DNA of 64,000 nt from NCBI RefSeq assembly GCF_010183535.1, contig NC_071331.1, positions 15,872,001 through 15,936,000 on the forward strand. Direction: 5' to 3'. The translations under genes were made by a program, and so were the position numbers. This DNA is from Caenorhabditis remanei (Eukaryota; Nematoda; Chromadorea; Rhabditida; Rhabditidae). Below, piece by piece: positions 25,201 to 37,213 of this stretch; the first letter of the stretch is position 1; the number at the start of each line of letters is the position of its first letter. The notes under the pieces were generated by a model. The model saw only the letters and a program-made list of their open reading frames with translations, was not told the origin of the DNA and made no database searches.

Positions 25201-25448
25201 CCAGAACTGAAACAACATTGCTTTCATCCGAAGGCCAACAACTTCATATGACAAAGGCTTCGAAAGGAACTGAAACGTCCGTATCTTCTTTATTAAATCA
25301 CGAATTATCGAGTATCTTTTTTTTACAGCCAACAGTCAAGCGCTCTCTTCGAACGAATTATTTCTCGAATTGGAAGCGAACCGGCTTGGATTATTTCACC
25401 TATTCCACCGAAAATTTCCCAAGAATCGCCCGAACCCGAAAATCTTGA
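19221..25448 (+). CDS. catp-6: P5B-type transport ATPase (ATP13A2/3 family)
   Basis: P5B ATPases of this family export polyamines from late endosomes and lysosomes. Exon 1 (19221-19286) and exon 2 (19368-19498) encode the N-terminal region, with a re-entrant hydrophobic segment ([17 protein letters not shown]). Later motifs in order are the actuator TGES loop ([14 protein letters not shown]), the M4 PPALP signature of P5B pumps, the phosphorylation site [12 protein letters not shown], the N-domain region, the P-domain TGDN and [16 protein letters not shown], then the C-terminal membrane helices. The start ATG follows a spliced 5' UTR. The intron 20625-22306 contains a collagen gene on the opposite strand. 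The exact C-terminus is uncertain: reading straight through 25310-25324 ends at 25448, while another frame of the same bases ends at 25461. Orthology to C. elegans CATP-6 rests on the neighbourhood (mtr-4, collagen, egl-20, fat-3) as well as sequence. Confidence 0.93.
20651..21800 (-). CDS. Cuticle collagen nested in a catp-6 intron
   Basis: Three exons (21660-21800, 20822-21612, 20651-20774) give 351 aa in frame. The N-terminus has the nematode cuticle-collagen signal-anchor layout ([22 protein letters not shown]), then a [10 protein letters not shown] block. A subtilisin-like cleavage site (ARRQAR) follows. A proline/alanine-rich linker leads to a first cysteine pair (CQCQAENKC), a short Gly-X-Y stretch, a second pair (CFHC), and the main Gly-X-Y domain of about 130 residues with small interruptions ([12 protein letters not shown]). 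The tail is [13 protein letters not shown] plus a Gly-rich segment ending in RKKKL. It would be secreted into the cuticle. Its only neighbour is its host gene, whose transcription runs the opposite way, so the two may interfere. A collagen gene is also known in the corresponding C. elegans region (from memory). Confidence 0.95.
22141..22288. repeat. AT-rich short tandem repeat in a catp-6 intron
   Basis: At least ten irregular repeats of AAACTGAAAT followed by TCAATAA, TCATA or ATA lie just before the acceptor of the next catp-6 exon. The unit alternates between about 12 and 17 bp. It is a microsatellite-like array with no coding potential. Confidence 0.85.
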
Positions 25449-25461
25449 CCGCACTTTTTAG

Positions 25462-27203
25462 GATCACTTCATTTATAGATGTTGAATTTTAATAATTTTC
25501 CATTTTTATTGATTGTTTTTTGTTGATTTTTTATGTTTTTAAGTGACGTTTTGAGAAACATTCCCCATGACTTTTCCTCTAATTTCTACATTTTGAACCG
25601 CTTGCTTTATCCGTTTACCGCATTTCTCCGCCCCGTTTATCTTGTTTTCGTTTCGGGACACTTTCGCATATTCTTTTTTAATGCTCAATTGCTCTCCCGT
25701 GTCGAGAAGTTTTAAAAGTTTCCTTATTGTTTTATTGTGAAGGAGTAGACAAAAAATACATTTTTCGTTTCTTCTTCTTTTTCCAAAGCTGACTAACTCT
25801 AACTAACAATGTGACGCACCCGGAAAACATGAGCAGAGTTTAAAATTGATACCAGATGGAAAATTGGAAGAGAACTAGAACATTCGACTCGACCTTTCGA
25901 CTTTCAAGAAGATATTTAGGACGGAAATTCACGAGTTTTCAAGGATTTCGATGGAGGATCCGAGACTCTGATGTTGGATCGAACATTCCAATTTTCTTTT
26001 GGCAATTCCAATTCTTAATACTCTGACCTGATTTCTACAGTAATCCTATTCGTATTATTTGAAGATAGATATGGAAACACATCACTCAAATTTATTTCAG
26101 CCGCGAGGCAGAGCATTTTTTTTTTGTTAAATGGGAATTATCGAAATCTGAAACACTAGAAATTCTGACGAATCGTGTGTAATATTTTCTCCGTTTTCTC
26201 TTCTTTGTGTTGATCATAAAATGGTTGTTCACCAGAAACTCTCCGAAGAATCCGGATTAATTCCCCCCAATAAAATGCTCGGAGACAGATGGTTGTAGGC
26301 AGTGAGAAGATCGTAAAATGGTGTCGAATAGGTGTCTTTCGATCCAACATTTCCCCCTTCACATCAACTTTCTCTTTTCTTTTTCTACTTCATTTCTCAA
26401 AATGATTCATAATTTTAAAGATCTCCCTTAACTTCGATCATTTTCTCGATTCACCATATTGACTATTTTCAATTCGTTTCTCCCATTTTCCCATTTTGAC
26501 GTTTTCTATTTGCATACCGAAGACATCTTCTTCTTCGTCTTTTCTGAATAGATCCACGGGCCATAAAGCATGAATTGAAGGGAAGAGAGGAAAGAGATAC
26601 CAACATCCAGTAGCATTGATTCGACCTTCGAATTCTCCAAACACATTTACAATACTCTTCTTTTTCCCCTTTTTCTTTCCTATTTTTTTGATTCGGTCGG
26701 GTTACTGTAACTGAATTTCAGAATTACAGTCTTAGATTCAAACTTTTTTACGATTCACAGAAATTTTATTTACGATGGTTTCGAAGTTGCTTCCATTTTC
26801 TGAAAAGAAAGTACAATCAAAGTTCGTTCCTTTCCATAAGTTAAACAAAAAATGTAAATTGTGGGCGGAGCTAAACTTTCATATGATATAACAGTAAATT
26901 AGGTGATTGGATCTGAAAATGAAGTTTCAAAAGATCATCAACTCGATTTCCTTCCACTTCGAAATTCTGATTACTAAGATTATTTCCATACATTCACTCA
27001 AGCTGGGTCTCAATTAATGTCACCTGAAAGTATAATTTCAAGCAAGTATCTCCTATAGAGTGTCATTTCCAAACTAATCTGAAGCTGACAGTGGGAAGAG
27101 TTAAGACATGAGCTACTTTGTTATTTCCCTTATGAAGAGTTATTCTGATTCTTTTCCATTTATCTAATCTCAATTCGTTTTCCTAATCACTGATTTTCAG
27201 AAA
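25462..27203. other. Intergenic region upstream of egl-20
   Basis: This stretch of about 1.7 kb lies between two plus-strand genes. The first part is catp-6 3' UTR. I see no exon. A TTTTCAG acceptor at 27195-27200 sits three bases before the egl-20 ATG and could be a trans-splice site. Regulatory sites for tail-restricted egl-20 expression would be expected here but none can be named by eye. Confidence 0.45.
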
Positions 27204-29142
27204 ATGAACTTTTTGATATTTCAAATCTTCCTTTTTGTTCTTCTTGTTTATGCTCAACACACTCCTCTTTCTGGAACGCAGTCATCGCCTCAAGTACCAT
27301 ATAACTGGTTGTAAGTCTAAAAAACATTCTTGAAATTATCATTCCCTGTTTCCTGCAGAACGGTGGCTTTTGTTGGCTCCAATGAGTATTTGCCACGCCC
27401 CCATTATCAATCATCGGATCGAGATCATTTCAAAGAATTGTGTCGTCGATTGGATGGATTGAATCCGAATCAACAAGCGATGTGCGCAGAAAATCCATTT
27501 TCAATTCCATTTGTTGCGAGAGGAGTTCGAGAAGCAATCAGAGAATGTGAGAATAAATTCAAATTTGAGAGGTTAGTGACAGTTGAAAGTGTCATGAGGA
27601 AACTTCAGAAATGTTTCAGATGGAATTGTTCTTCAAGAGATGAAGTAACTGAAACGAGACACGGAAAGTTTCAAGATATTCTCGGAAAAACTCTGAGATC
27701 AGGTAACTGAAATAACTGAATCCCTAGTAGAAACTCTTGTTTCAGCCAACAAAGAAGCCGCTTTCTTGAGTGCTATCATGGCAGCAAGCATCGTTCATTC
27801 AATCACAAAAGGATGTAATACTGGAAATCTGACTGAATGTGGATGTGACAGTAAACCAGGAATGCAGAGATATCAAGCTGATTCTGTAATTTCTTTTCTT
27901 ATCAAATAATTATTTCTTTTTTGTTTTTCACAGGATTCTGCAATGAGTCGAGATCAGTTTTCATGGGGTGGATGTTCAGATAACGTTCCATATGGAATAC
28001 GGTATGCAAGACGTTTTTTGGATGAATGGGAATCTCAACAATTCGACGAAACAAAAAATGTTGCGCATCTTGTCAGAAGACACAATAATTTCGTTGGAAG
28101 AGAGGTACCATCTTTCAATTTTATACATTTAATTTCTTTTGAATGCTTCAAGGCAATTGCTCAAAACATCCGTCGTCAATGTCGCTGTCATGGAGTCTCT
28201 GGTTCTTGTGAATTCAAAACATGTTGGCTTCAAATGCAGAAGTTCTCTCAAGTGTCAGATCTTCTCAAAAAGCGATACGATCATTTCGCAGTCCAGGTCG
28301 AGCTCGAAGATGTAATGATACAGTAGTCAATGTCATCAATTAGGAAAATGACATTCGTAGCATAACACATAGGAAATTAGATGAAAATTGAAATGAATTT
28401 GGAAATAATTTCAGGTGACACGAAAAGCGAATAAAAGATTACGAAGAAAGGAACGAACGGAGAGAAAGATACCATTAAGAGGAAACGAAATGGCATATGT
28501 TCATCGTTCACCTTCTTATTGTGAGAAGAATTTAACTGCAGGTAGAATAGCCAATGAAACGAGTTTCTGTAGATGACTGAAATATTACAGGAATTCTCGG
28601 AACAGCTGGTCGTGAATGTATTCATAATTCGTACAGTTCTGAAAGTTGTGACTTGTTATGTTGTGGTAGAGGGTATAATACAAGATTGGAGGTAAGTTTT
28701 CTATCTGATCGATTGAAATCTAGGTTGATCCAGTCAGAATCGCAACTGTGTCCATCCCAGAAAGTATATAGTTTCAGTAACAAGTTAGAGATCCCAACAA
28801 ATACTAGAATCTTAAAAAGAACCTGTTCAAGTTACCTAATTTTAAGTTTACTAATTCCTCTTTAATGCACCCAGCCAATTGCAACTATTTTGACTTTTAG
28901 TGACGGCAGCTTCGAACTTGTAATCATATTTCTTGTAATTTAGCTCCGAAACACATACATTTGAAATTCGAGAATAAGGAACAAAAGCATATTATTTCCG
29001 GCCGGATTTCTACCTATCCATACTCACCTAATTTCAATGATTTCAGATTCGTCAAACTCAATGCGAGTGTAAATTCGTTTGGTGTTGTGAAGTGAAATGT
29101 AAAACATGTACAGAAGAAGTGGCAGTTCATACATGCAAATAA
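27204..29142 (+). CDS. egl-20: Wnt ligand
   Basis: Secreted, lipid-modified signalling protein. In C. elegans, EGL-20 guides Q-neuroblast migration and cell polarity from the tail. Nine exons (27204-27310, 27359-27571, 27620-27702, 27746-27885, 27934-28104, 28153-28311, 28415-28541, 28591-28691, 29047-29142) join to 398 aa. The signal peptide is [18 protein letters not shown]. Wnt landmarks are [31 protein letters not shown], the palmitoleoylation-site motif [17 protein letters not shown], a basic linker, and the C-terminal cysteine-rich domain ([28 protein letters not shown]) ending HTCK. The 48-bp intron before exon 6 has no in-frame stop and is a multiple of three, so retention would still give an open frame. 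The last codons overlap an AATAAA word, and another AATAAA follows at about 29190. Confidence 0.95.
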
Positions 29143-31719
29143 AGTGAAAGAGTAATCTGAAAAAGACGTTCCAGGTGACACCACCCACATCAATAAATAT
29201 ATAAATGCATTTATTTCAGACTCTTTTCTCCCTCCTTCCTGGCATCAACAACACTCCAAACACATTGGGAGAAGAGAAAATACTTTGATTTTTGACAACG
29301 AACATTTATTTTTTGGACGGGGGAAACGCTTGAGTTCTTGTTTAAGTTCAAATTTTTCTTTTCGAATTTGAACTTTTTCTAGCTAAATATTTTTCCATAC
29401 TTTTTTAAATTTACGAAGAAGGATCACAGGAGTTTGAGACTGGCGTTCAGAATAAATTGAGAAGATGTCAACATATATTGAATACCAGTCCTCTATATTC
29501 TTTTGATCCTTTTCCATCTCTCTCAAATATAGTAGTTTTGCTCTCGATTACGGGTTTCTTGCCACGTCACCAATCCTTCTCTGCTTTTCCCTATTTTACA
29601 AACACTTTTTGGATTATCTATCTTATTATCAATATATCTTCTCCAAAGACTCCGCCCACTTTTTATGTTAATCTAATCCTTCCTTTCACCACGACTCTCC
29701 CCTTTTCAATTTGTTTGTCCAGTTATTTTTTGGCTTCTCCTCCTTCCGTTTTCTTCTCATTTTCCTTTTTCTACTGAATCCCGGCTTTGGGACGAACTAA
29801 TTAATTCTGAGAACATTTGCTCTCTTATTTTTCTTCTGTCTTTTTGTATTTTATGTTTTAGATAAATTCGCTTTTATGGAGTCGTTTCAACACTATGTAC
29901 ATTGAGACCAAAGAATATTTCGAAGGGATGATTTTAATACTCATAGAAGTTCAGGTTACTAGAAAAACTTGTGAGAAGTAATCCCATATTACAAATTGTC
30001 TGACTGGTATTAGTATTAAAAATATATTTTAGAAAATAAATGAAATCATAAACTATTCAGTTTAAAACCAGAGGACACAGTAGAACAGATCTCGATTGAT
30101 CTGCGTCCAATTGGAACTTCATTCCACGTGTTTCTAAATTGTGTACAACCAGAAACTCTACTTAATATTCTTCTAAATTTTCAAAGTTTTTCAAAAACAA
30201 GCCACTTGAAGCATGAATTCTTCTCCAGTATCAACCATAATTTAGTTTTTTCTTTGCTCGAATCAACTTTGATTCTAATTGAATTCAATGCAAAACTTCC
30301 ATTGATTCGACTGAAAACTACCTTCAAATAAAATTAAGATCATAGATTATTGAGCAATTTTATGAGATTGGTAGGTCATCAGTAGACACAAAATAACCGG
30401 AAAACCGACTGGAAAACAATTACGCATCGGTAATCTTTTCAGTGCCAATTCAATTTGTTGCGCATTTCCTTTTCTCTCTCCCTCCTGACACCTATCCACT
30501 CAATTCATTTCTCATTTTAATTTCCTGTCGGACGAGCTTAAAAGTGTTCTGGACTTGTGGCTCATGAGCCATCAGCGGAAAATAATGAACTTTTGGTTTT
30601 TGAGCATTTCAAACTTTCAGAACCTCTGAGGGATCTCTATGAAATGCATTTTGATCAACTTCAATCATATAAAGACTTTGGGATAAACTTTCCTGCCACT
30701 TTTGAGTTTTTTCTTGTTTTAACAAGAATTGTTATAAAAATCATTACATCTTCTCATTTCATTCCAATTCTTTTCAAACTGATATTAAAAAAAGTATCCG
30801 GGTTGACTGCTGAGCTTCATTGATTTTTATGAGCTCTTCAAAACATATGTATAACCAAGATAATAGTGGGGGAAAGCATAACGTAGATGATAATTGCATG
30901 GTGCATTCACGAGTTTACTCTTTTCAAAATGGTGCTGAAAAGGTATCCGATTTTGTAGGATTTCGTTGGGAAAAGTGCGGTTTTCGGTTGTGTTAAAGAA
31001 AGAAAAAGAATAAAAATGTTACAACTTTGCCTAGTTTTGAGTCTGTAGCAAAGAGTTGTCCACTACAAACTGGAGTTTTAGAGTTATTCCTCAAAATCTA
31101 CTACACAGTCTCAAAAATGTATATTTTCAACTGAAAACTACACAACTTCTGATATTGCTTTCTTATCAGAAATCTTTACTTTAAAATGCCCTCTGCCATT
31201 CATAATATTGTTTTTGGTCTAGATAATTTTCCCTCTCCCCGTTCCAGACACTTCCTGTATACCAATTATTTTCATTCTAAAAAGACAAAGGACTCATTGA
31301 TAAGTATTATTCACTTAAAGTCTTTGGATCTAAACAAAGAAACTTCCTTTTTTTTGTTTGACGAAGAAAAACCTTCAAAAGGTGTGCAAAAACATCTTCC
31401 ACTTCATCCGTAATCCCATAGAAATTGAGGGTTTGACATTGCGTGACTCAGCCAATCATACTATGAAAAGAGAGGATTTTCTTTTCTTTCTTTTTGCAGA
31501 AAATACACCTCACATGTACTTTTTTCTTGGAATAAGCTTCATTAAATGTCGGATACCAGATGATTGTCAACAACTTTCTCTCTCCTTTTTCCCCTAATCT
31601 TATCTCGTTTTTTTCGTACGATTTATGACCTCATTAGCTTTAAAATATGAACTTTACGCTTGGTATATTGAGAGAATATTTTCAGAACTTCAAGACTGAA
31701 ATTCGAATTTTCCATGTGA
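29143..31719. other. Gene-poor region between egl-20 and the transporter-like gene
   Basis: About 2.6 kb. The first 100 bp is egl-20 3' UTR with AATAAATATATAAA near 29190. The rest is AT-rich. Open stretches near 30557-30823 and 31186-31600 lack conserved motifs and convincing splice partners, so I do not call them genes. No repeat or RNA gene was recognised. Confidence 0.4.
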
Positions 31720-31749
31720 ATGGCGTTTACGAAGATAGCTTCAGCCATG
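31720..31749 (+). CDS. Candidate alternative first exon of the transporter-like gene
   Basis: The sequence begins ATGGCGTTTACG, encodes MAFTKIASAM, and is followed at once by GTGAGTG. It ends in phase 0 and would splice to the shared exon at 32039, replacing the 18-residue acidic N-terminus from the ATG at 31936. It rests on a start codon, a good donor and matching phase only. Confidence 0.4.
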
Positions 31750-31935
31750 GTGAGTGACTCTCTTGAGAACATTTTAATGATAGACGGATAACGTACAATT
31801 CTGAAAAAGAAAGAAGGGAGGAGATTTCATATTTGTTATTGTATTTTGTGAAAAACGGAGGAGAAAATACTACTCGAATTTTACCTGTTCAGCCCTCTTT
31901 TAACTGAAATTTCTGATATTTTTCGTTCAAAAACT

Positions 31936-34087
31936 ATGGAAGAAATATCAATTGAAGTGTTGGATTATACAGAGGATCCGCCAGGAACAGTTATTTTATT
32001 TCCTTTTTTCTACTTTCAGCTGAAAATTAATTTTTCAGAAACCTATTTTCGATCGAATTGTTGAGGCGAAAGAGACTGCTTCGAAGCATGCATCTCTCTT
32101 TATAATTCATCTCTGGATCTATGCTTTGGTTGGATTCACGGTACTTCATTTTCATTTTTTCTTATTTTCCTTCTGAAATTTCCATTTTTCAGATTGCTTT
32201 CATCTCATTGAGTTACTCTCATTCTGCTTGTTTTTCAATGATTTCCTCGGCTCATCTATTTAATTTACATTTCGCATTCAACGGATCCATATTTCTTGGC
32301 GCCGTTTTTCATTCAAATCTTTCTCGACGTCTTCCACTCAAATACGTTTTCATCACCTGTCTCATCTTGATATGTGCTTGTTTTTCCGCTCTAACACATG
32401 CTGCTCACGCTATTTTGCTCCTTTGTATCGTGTTTATCGTCTTCGGAACCGTTTTGGGAATTTCTTTGTCGGCTGTGACGTCGAATTTCGGAGTTGTATT
32501 TAAACAACAGAACTTTCTACTTGTACAGGTACGGTGGAAGAAACTAGATAGTTGGAATTAATGGGGAGAGAGAATGAGAACTTGAGGAGAGTCATAGATA
32601 GATTGTAACGTTCTCACGATGCCTTCTTTCAGCTTCTCCATCTAACTGGTGCAATTGGAGCAGTTGTTGCTGTAATGTTCTATCAATCAGCTCCTTCTGA
32701 ACATCAAGATGATTGTAACTCCAAAAGAAATCCAGTTTTACCAACAGGACCACATATTCCAAGTCTTGAAAAGTTCTATTTGAATCCATCTCTTCGTCCA
32801 GATTATATCTATTATGCAACTGCAATTCTACAAATTCCTTTGATCATTTTATGTATCAAAACAGAGTTCAATGTTACAATGAAGACATCAATTTCAATTA
32901 GAAGAACTGAATATGATGATATAGAACACAACAATAATAATCACCACGAAAATTGTCAAAGTAAGTTTTTCTCCTTCTTTCCACGTTTGATCTCTGGAAT
33001 TCTGACTCTCAAACTAATAAGAAAGAATCCTTAGTATTCTGGAAACTACTTTATCCTTTTCCTCCAACTTCCTCTTCAGGTATCACACAACAAAGTGACG
33101 TAAGCAGTCTGAAATTGGTTCTATTGTGTTCTGTAGTTGCTTCAATCGCCAACATAATGTACACATTATTCCCATTTCTGATTCTTGCTCAACCATCTGC
33201 TTCTATTTTCTATTATCAACTCTTTGCGGTAAGCTGATGACGTCTGAAATACTATGATTCAACATTTAAATTTCAGATATTCTTCATGTGGGGTCGAGGA
33301 GCTTCTCTTCTTTTTTCAGATTATATGGCTCCATACTTTTTGGTTGGAGTCTCGATTGTGAGTTCCAAAAGATAATAGACTATCATATTCAAAGCACTTT
33401 TCAGTTTGGCTGTGGAATCGGATGTTGTTGCATTGCTTCTGAACAGTTTCTACTCGTCGGATCAATCATTTTCGGATTCTTTTTGGCTCCTCTCCTCCCT
33501 GCGTTGGTGATTTACATTAATCAGAGTCTATCATTGAAGTGTAATGATCATTCTGTACACCAGTCATCTGATCGAGACTGTTTCAGCCAACAACACGTTC
33601 ACATTGCTCTCTGGACATTGCTCCGGTCACTTGATTTTTCCTCTTCTTCTCACTCTAACAACTTCATCAAATTCACGGCTTTTTATCGCGTTCAACTTTG
33701 TTGCAATTGTAATTTTGGTTATCATTTTAGTATCTATTTTGAGTCTTCATGCTCAAATTGAGAGAATGCAAGGTATGGTTTCATTGGTATTAGACACGAC
33801 TCATTCCACTATTTTCAGCATCTCAAAGTGGCCTGAATCTCTTTGTTTCTCGTTTCCTATCCGGAGAGTCTCTTCTTAAAAGAACTCGATCAATCCGTCC
33901 TCTGATCTCACGTCTCCGTCCGAATTCCTACAGAAGATTTGCTAATCGAAGAGGACTCAATACAAGAAGTCCTTCACCAGCAGTCCCACATTCAACTGAA
34001 GTTTCTGTTGGTCCAGATGAGTTGAGTCGGTTGAATGAACCGAAAGAAATCAGATCTGGATCAATGCTGATGCCAACAAGGGTATAA
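31936..34087 (+). CDS. Multi-pass membrane protein, probably MFS-type transporter
   Basis: Nine exons (31936-31989, 32039-32140, 32193-32528, 32633-32960, 33080-33228, 33277-33357, 33405-33540, 33587-33772, 33819-34087) join to 546 aa. The protein has about 11-12 hydrophobic segments. Examples are SLFIIHLWIYALVGFTIAFI, YVFITCLILICACFSALTHA, ILLLCIVFIVFGTVLG, LVLLCSVVASIANIMYTLF, FLLVGSIIFGFFLAPLLPALVI and FNFVAIVILVIILVSILSL. A hydrophilic loop with an Asn run (EHNNNNHHEN) splits it into two halves. The long cytosolic tail is basic and Arg/Ser-rich. The short LSRRLPLKY loop and two-half layout suit the major facilitator superfamily, possibly the NAGLT1/MFSD4 branch. Substrate is unknown. The intron 33541-33586 is needed to keep the hydrophobic frame open. 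Convergent with fat-3, with only 144 bp between the stops. Confidence 0.82.
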
Positions 34088-34231
34088 TAATTCCGGATTT
34101 GTCTCTTTGATCTCATTTGATTGTAAATATGTATTTTGAATAAAAAATAAATCATTATTTGGTCAAGTTTTATTTCCAGTTATTGGAAGAGACAGTGAAT
34201 AATGAAGATCAGTTGCTACAACCGAATTCTT

Positions 34232-36760
34232 TTAGGCAGCTTTTGCTTGAACATGCTCTGCCATATTCTGCAATTGTTTCAGATTCATGGCATATCCAAC
34301 AAAGTAGTCATCAACAAGATATGGAAGATTGTTTTCTCGACACCATTCCTTCACATATTTCATGCATGTATTCAGATTGCAACGTGGCATCGTTGGGAAC
34401 AAATGATGCTCGATCTGAAATTAAATATTGTATATTGAAACAATAATAGTTTCAAAAGTACCTGGTAGTTGAGTCCGCCCCAAAGCCAGTCGATGAATGG
34501 AGATGGAGTCATGTTTCGAGTTGTAAGAATTTGGAGAGCAGCGAAGTTGTTCATGATACGAGAGTTCGCTGAAATGAAATGACAGTAAGAATGGAATTCC
34601 CTCATTCTTCTCACCTGGATATTTGTCGACTGAATTATGGTTGAAAGTGACAACATGAGCAATCAGAAGACCACCTCCCAATTGAGAAATCAAAAAGTAG
34701 GCAACACGAATCGGCCAACTTGGAAGAAGGAACAACTGGTAGAATACCCACGCCCAGTGTCCAACAATTGTGGCTTGTTCCCAGAATGCATTTCGTTGAT
34801 ATACTTTGTACTCCATCTGATTTTCCCGGAATACCCATTGAACTGATTGAGATGTCCAAGAGAATCGAAGCATTGGGAGCATGGCGGTGAAGTAGAGATG
34901 TTGGTAGGGGACGATCTGAAAATTGATTTGTTGAATGAGTAAAACTCAAACGAAAAAGTACCTTGAGGATAGCTTTCTCGACGCTGGCTTTGTATTTGCA
35001 AAGATCAGATGGGATGAATGCGAAGAGTGGAGCCAGATCAATATCACCATCATGATCTATAATGTTCGTGGCGGCGTGGTGAGTGTTGTGCTGAAATATA
35101 CTGCTCTCTTGAAATATTCAATCTAGTCATTTTCTTACTTTGTCCTTCCACCAATCTCTGGAGAATCCTTGGAGGAAGTTTCCGAAGAAAAGAGAGATGG
35201 TATCGTTGAGTGGACGGTTCTTTGTTGGTTGTTGGTGGCAGAATTCATGAGTGAGCCATCCGAATTGTTGCCAAGCCAGAGCCAAGACGCAGGCAGAAGT
35301 GATGTAGAATCCAAGATATTGTAAGTAGAAGGCGAAGAACATAATCGAGAGAGTGGTGACTGACTTGAAGACGAAGTACGATTCATTGGCTTCCATCAAT
35401 CCATCGTCGTGAAGACGTTGACGGAGTTTCTCGAAAGACTCGACCATTTTCTTCTCCTGTTCGATGGAGATGTCGTACGTGGATACATTGATGTCCGTTT
35501 TATCCACTCTTGATTCAATCAGCTTGTCCAATTCCTCATTTGTTTCCGAGTGTTTCTTAAGAAGATCCAACTGTTTGTATGCTTGGGAAGATCCTTCATG
35601 GAATGCATGAAAGATGTGAGTGGCGTCTGCATTTCTGAAGCTCAGAAAGAATTTTAGAAAGACTGACAATTGGCTGAAAACTGTTACCTGTACTGTTCGA
35701 TGACTGCACCTCCTGGATGCTTCTTCAAGAACTCCTCGCTGAGATAGAGCCAGCGTTGATCAAGCTGAAATTCCGTTTTTTTTTTGAAAATCTTGCTTTC
35801 TCGAATTCTTTCGATGTTCCCTTTCCCCACAAATATATCTGATCAGAGTATTTATTATTTGCAATTGCACTTTGCCCTATCTCTACACTTTTTCTTTGAG
35901 AAACATTGTGGATAATTGAGAGATCATTAGAGAAATGACCGATAAACGAGGAAATTCTAGAGAGAGTGTGGGAGACAATGAGACGCCGAAATACTGCGTT
36001 GTGGAGAACAATTGCAAAAAAGTGGTGTGATTTTTGAAGGAAATGGGTTGAAGAATGAGATATGAAGTTGAACGAGATGAGAAAAGGACAAGAGAAAAAA
36101 GAGTTTATACTTTGATTATAGGCTTCAAAAGGTTTTATTAGAGAATCAAGAGTTATAGACTTGATAGAAAAGGAAAGTAAGTGAAATGTTCTTTTGAACT
36201 TTCGATGAATATTGATAAGAGCGTGACAGATTACTGTACTTAATTGGAAGACGTATGTGGAATCATAATCGGAATCATGACATATATGGAATCGGTAATT
36301 AGACAAATTTGTAAAAACAGATGGTGGAATATTCATAAAATATATCGATTTTACGGGCAAGACCTATTTTTTTGAACCAAAGGAATCAGAAATATGACGT
36401 TTTATGTTGGGTGGAGACTAGTAGATTACACAATGAATTCAATACAAGTTGTCTACTGTATTTTCAAAATTTTAAATTTTCTTTCAGAACGCAGAAAAAG
36501 TTCATAGAATCTGATTGTTGGAAGTCCTTGAAGTATGAGCTACTTTCGAATATCCTTACGGAAGATCCAACCTACAGTATCCTTTTTCTATTTTCAAAGA
36601 ACGCAAGAATAGGATACGCACTACTTTCAGACTAGATTCAACTTACAGTTTTCCACTATAAGAGTGATTCCCCCAATCAAATAAATCAACTATTTTAACT
36701 GACTCATAACAATAAACTAACCTTCATATGAAGCCCGGAGGCATCTCTGTTGACGACCAT
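34232..36760 (-). CDS. fat-3: Delta-6 fatty-acid desaturase
   Basis: Front-end desaturase that introduces the delta-6 double bond into C18 acyl chains at the ER. Exon 1 is 36722-36760 (MVVNRDASGLHMK); exon 2, 35688-35764, has the fused cytochrome-b5 domain with haem motif HPGG (LKKHPGGAVIEQYR); exon 3 is 35139-35634; the rest runs to 34232. The three histidine boxes are visible: HEFCHQQ, HNTHHAATN and the variant QIEHHLFPTMPR, where Gln replaces the first His as in front-end desaturases. Two pairs of membrane helices surround them. The ends (DASGL..., ...AEHVQAKAA) match the C. elegans FAT-3 protein as I remember it and separate it from the neighbouring FAT-4. Intron 1 is about 950 bp. Tandem with fat-4 in the same orientation. 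Confidence 0.95.
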
Positions 36761-37213
36761 TTCAGGCGAGCGCCGGTCGTGAAAATGGCCGAAAAATGAA
36801 GTAGAGTCTCTCTATCTTTCTCTCCAATTCACTCTCGTTGTCTAACACTCTCTCCATATTCAACACTATTTCCTCATTGTGCCCCCAAAGAGACGAATGA
36901 AAGATAATGAAGAAGAAGAGAAAAAAGGTGAAAGTTCCACATTTAATTCCATAAAGTATTTTAGCAAAAAATGATCAGTCTCGTGAAAATAGTTGTAGTA
37001 TTCACGTCTTGAGTGTTGTGTTTTTATCCGGAATTTTCTTCTTTTTGGAACCTGTAAAAAGAACAGAACCACAACATGCTTTGATAGAATAAAATAGCTT
37101 CATTTTTCACTAACCAACATAAGGAAATATCACACAGGAAAAAATGAATTGACCAACCAGTGGAAAAGTTTAAATTTAAAACATGGAACATGAAGAAACC
37201 GGGTTAAAAGTAA
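36761..37213. other. Intergenic gap between fat-4 and fat-3
   Basis: About 450 bp holding the fat-4 3' UTR and the presumed fat-3 promoter. There is no exon. The short length suggests that fat-3 is regulated from a compact promoter, or partly from its large first intron (35765-36721). The word TCTCTCTATCTTTCTCTCC around 36808 is pyrimidine-rich. Confidence 0.4.

Noticed and set aside
30557..31600. Small open stretches between egl-20 and the transporter-like gene
   Set aside because: Low-complexity Phe/Leu-rich translations, no conserved motif, no consistent exon chain.
33541..33761. Apparent frameshift in the transporter-like gene
   Set aside because: A 46-bp intron (33541-33586) with GTAATG donor and TTTCAG acceptor restores the hydrophobic frame, so the gene is not broken.
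35725..36360. 211-codon open stretch on the minus strand
   Set aside because: It overlaps fat-3 intron 1 and part of exon 2 in another frame, is Phe/Ser-rich as random AT-rich DNA often is, has no motif, and lacks splice support.
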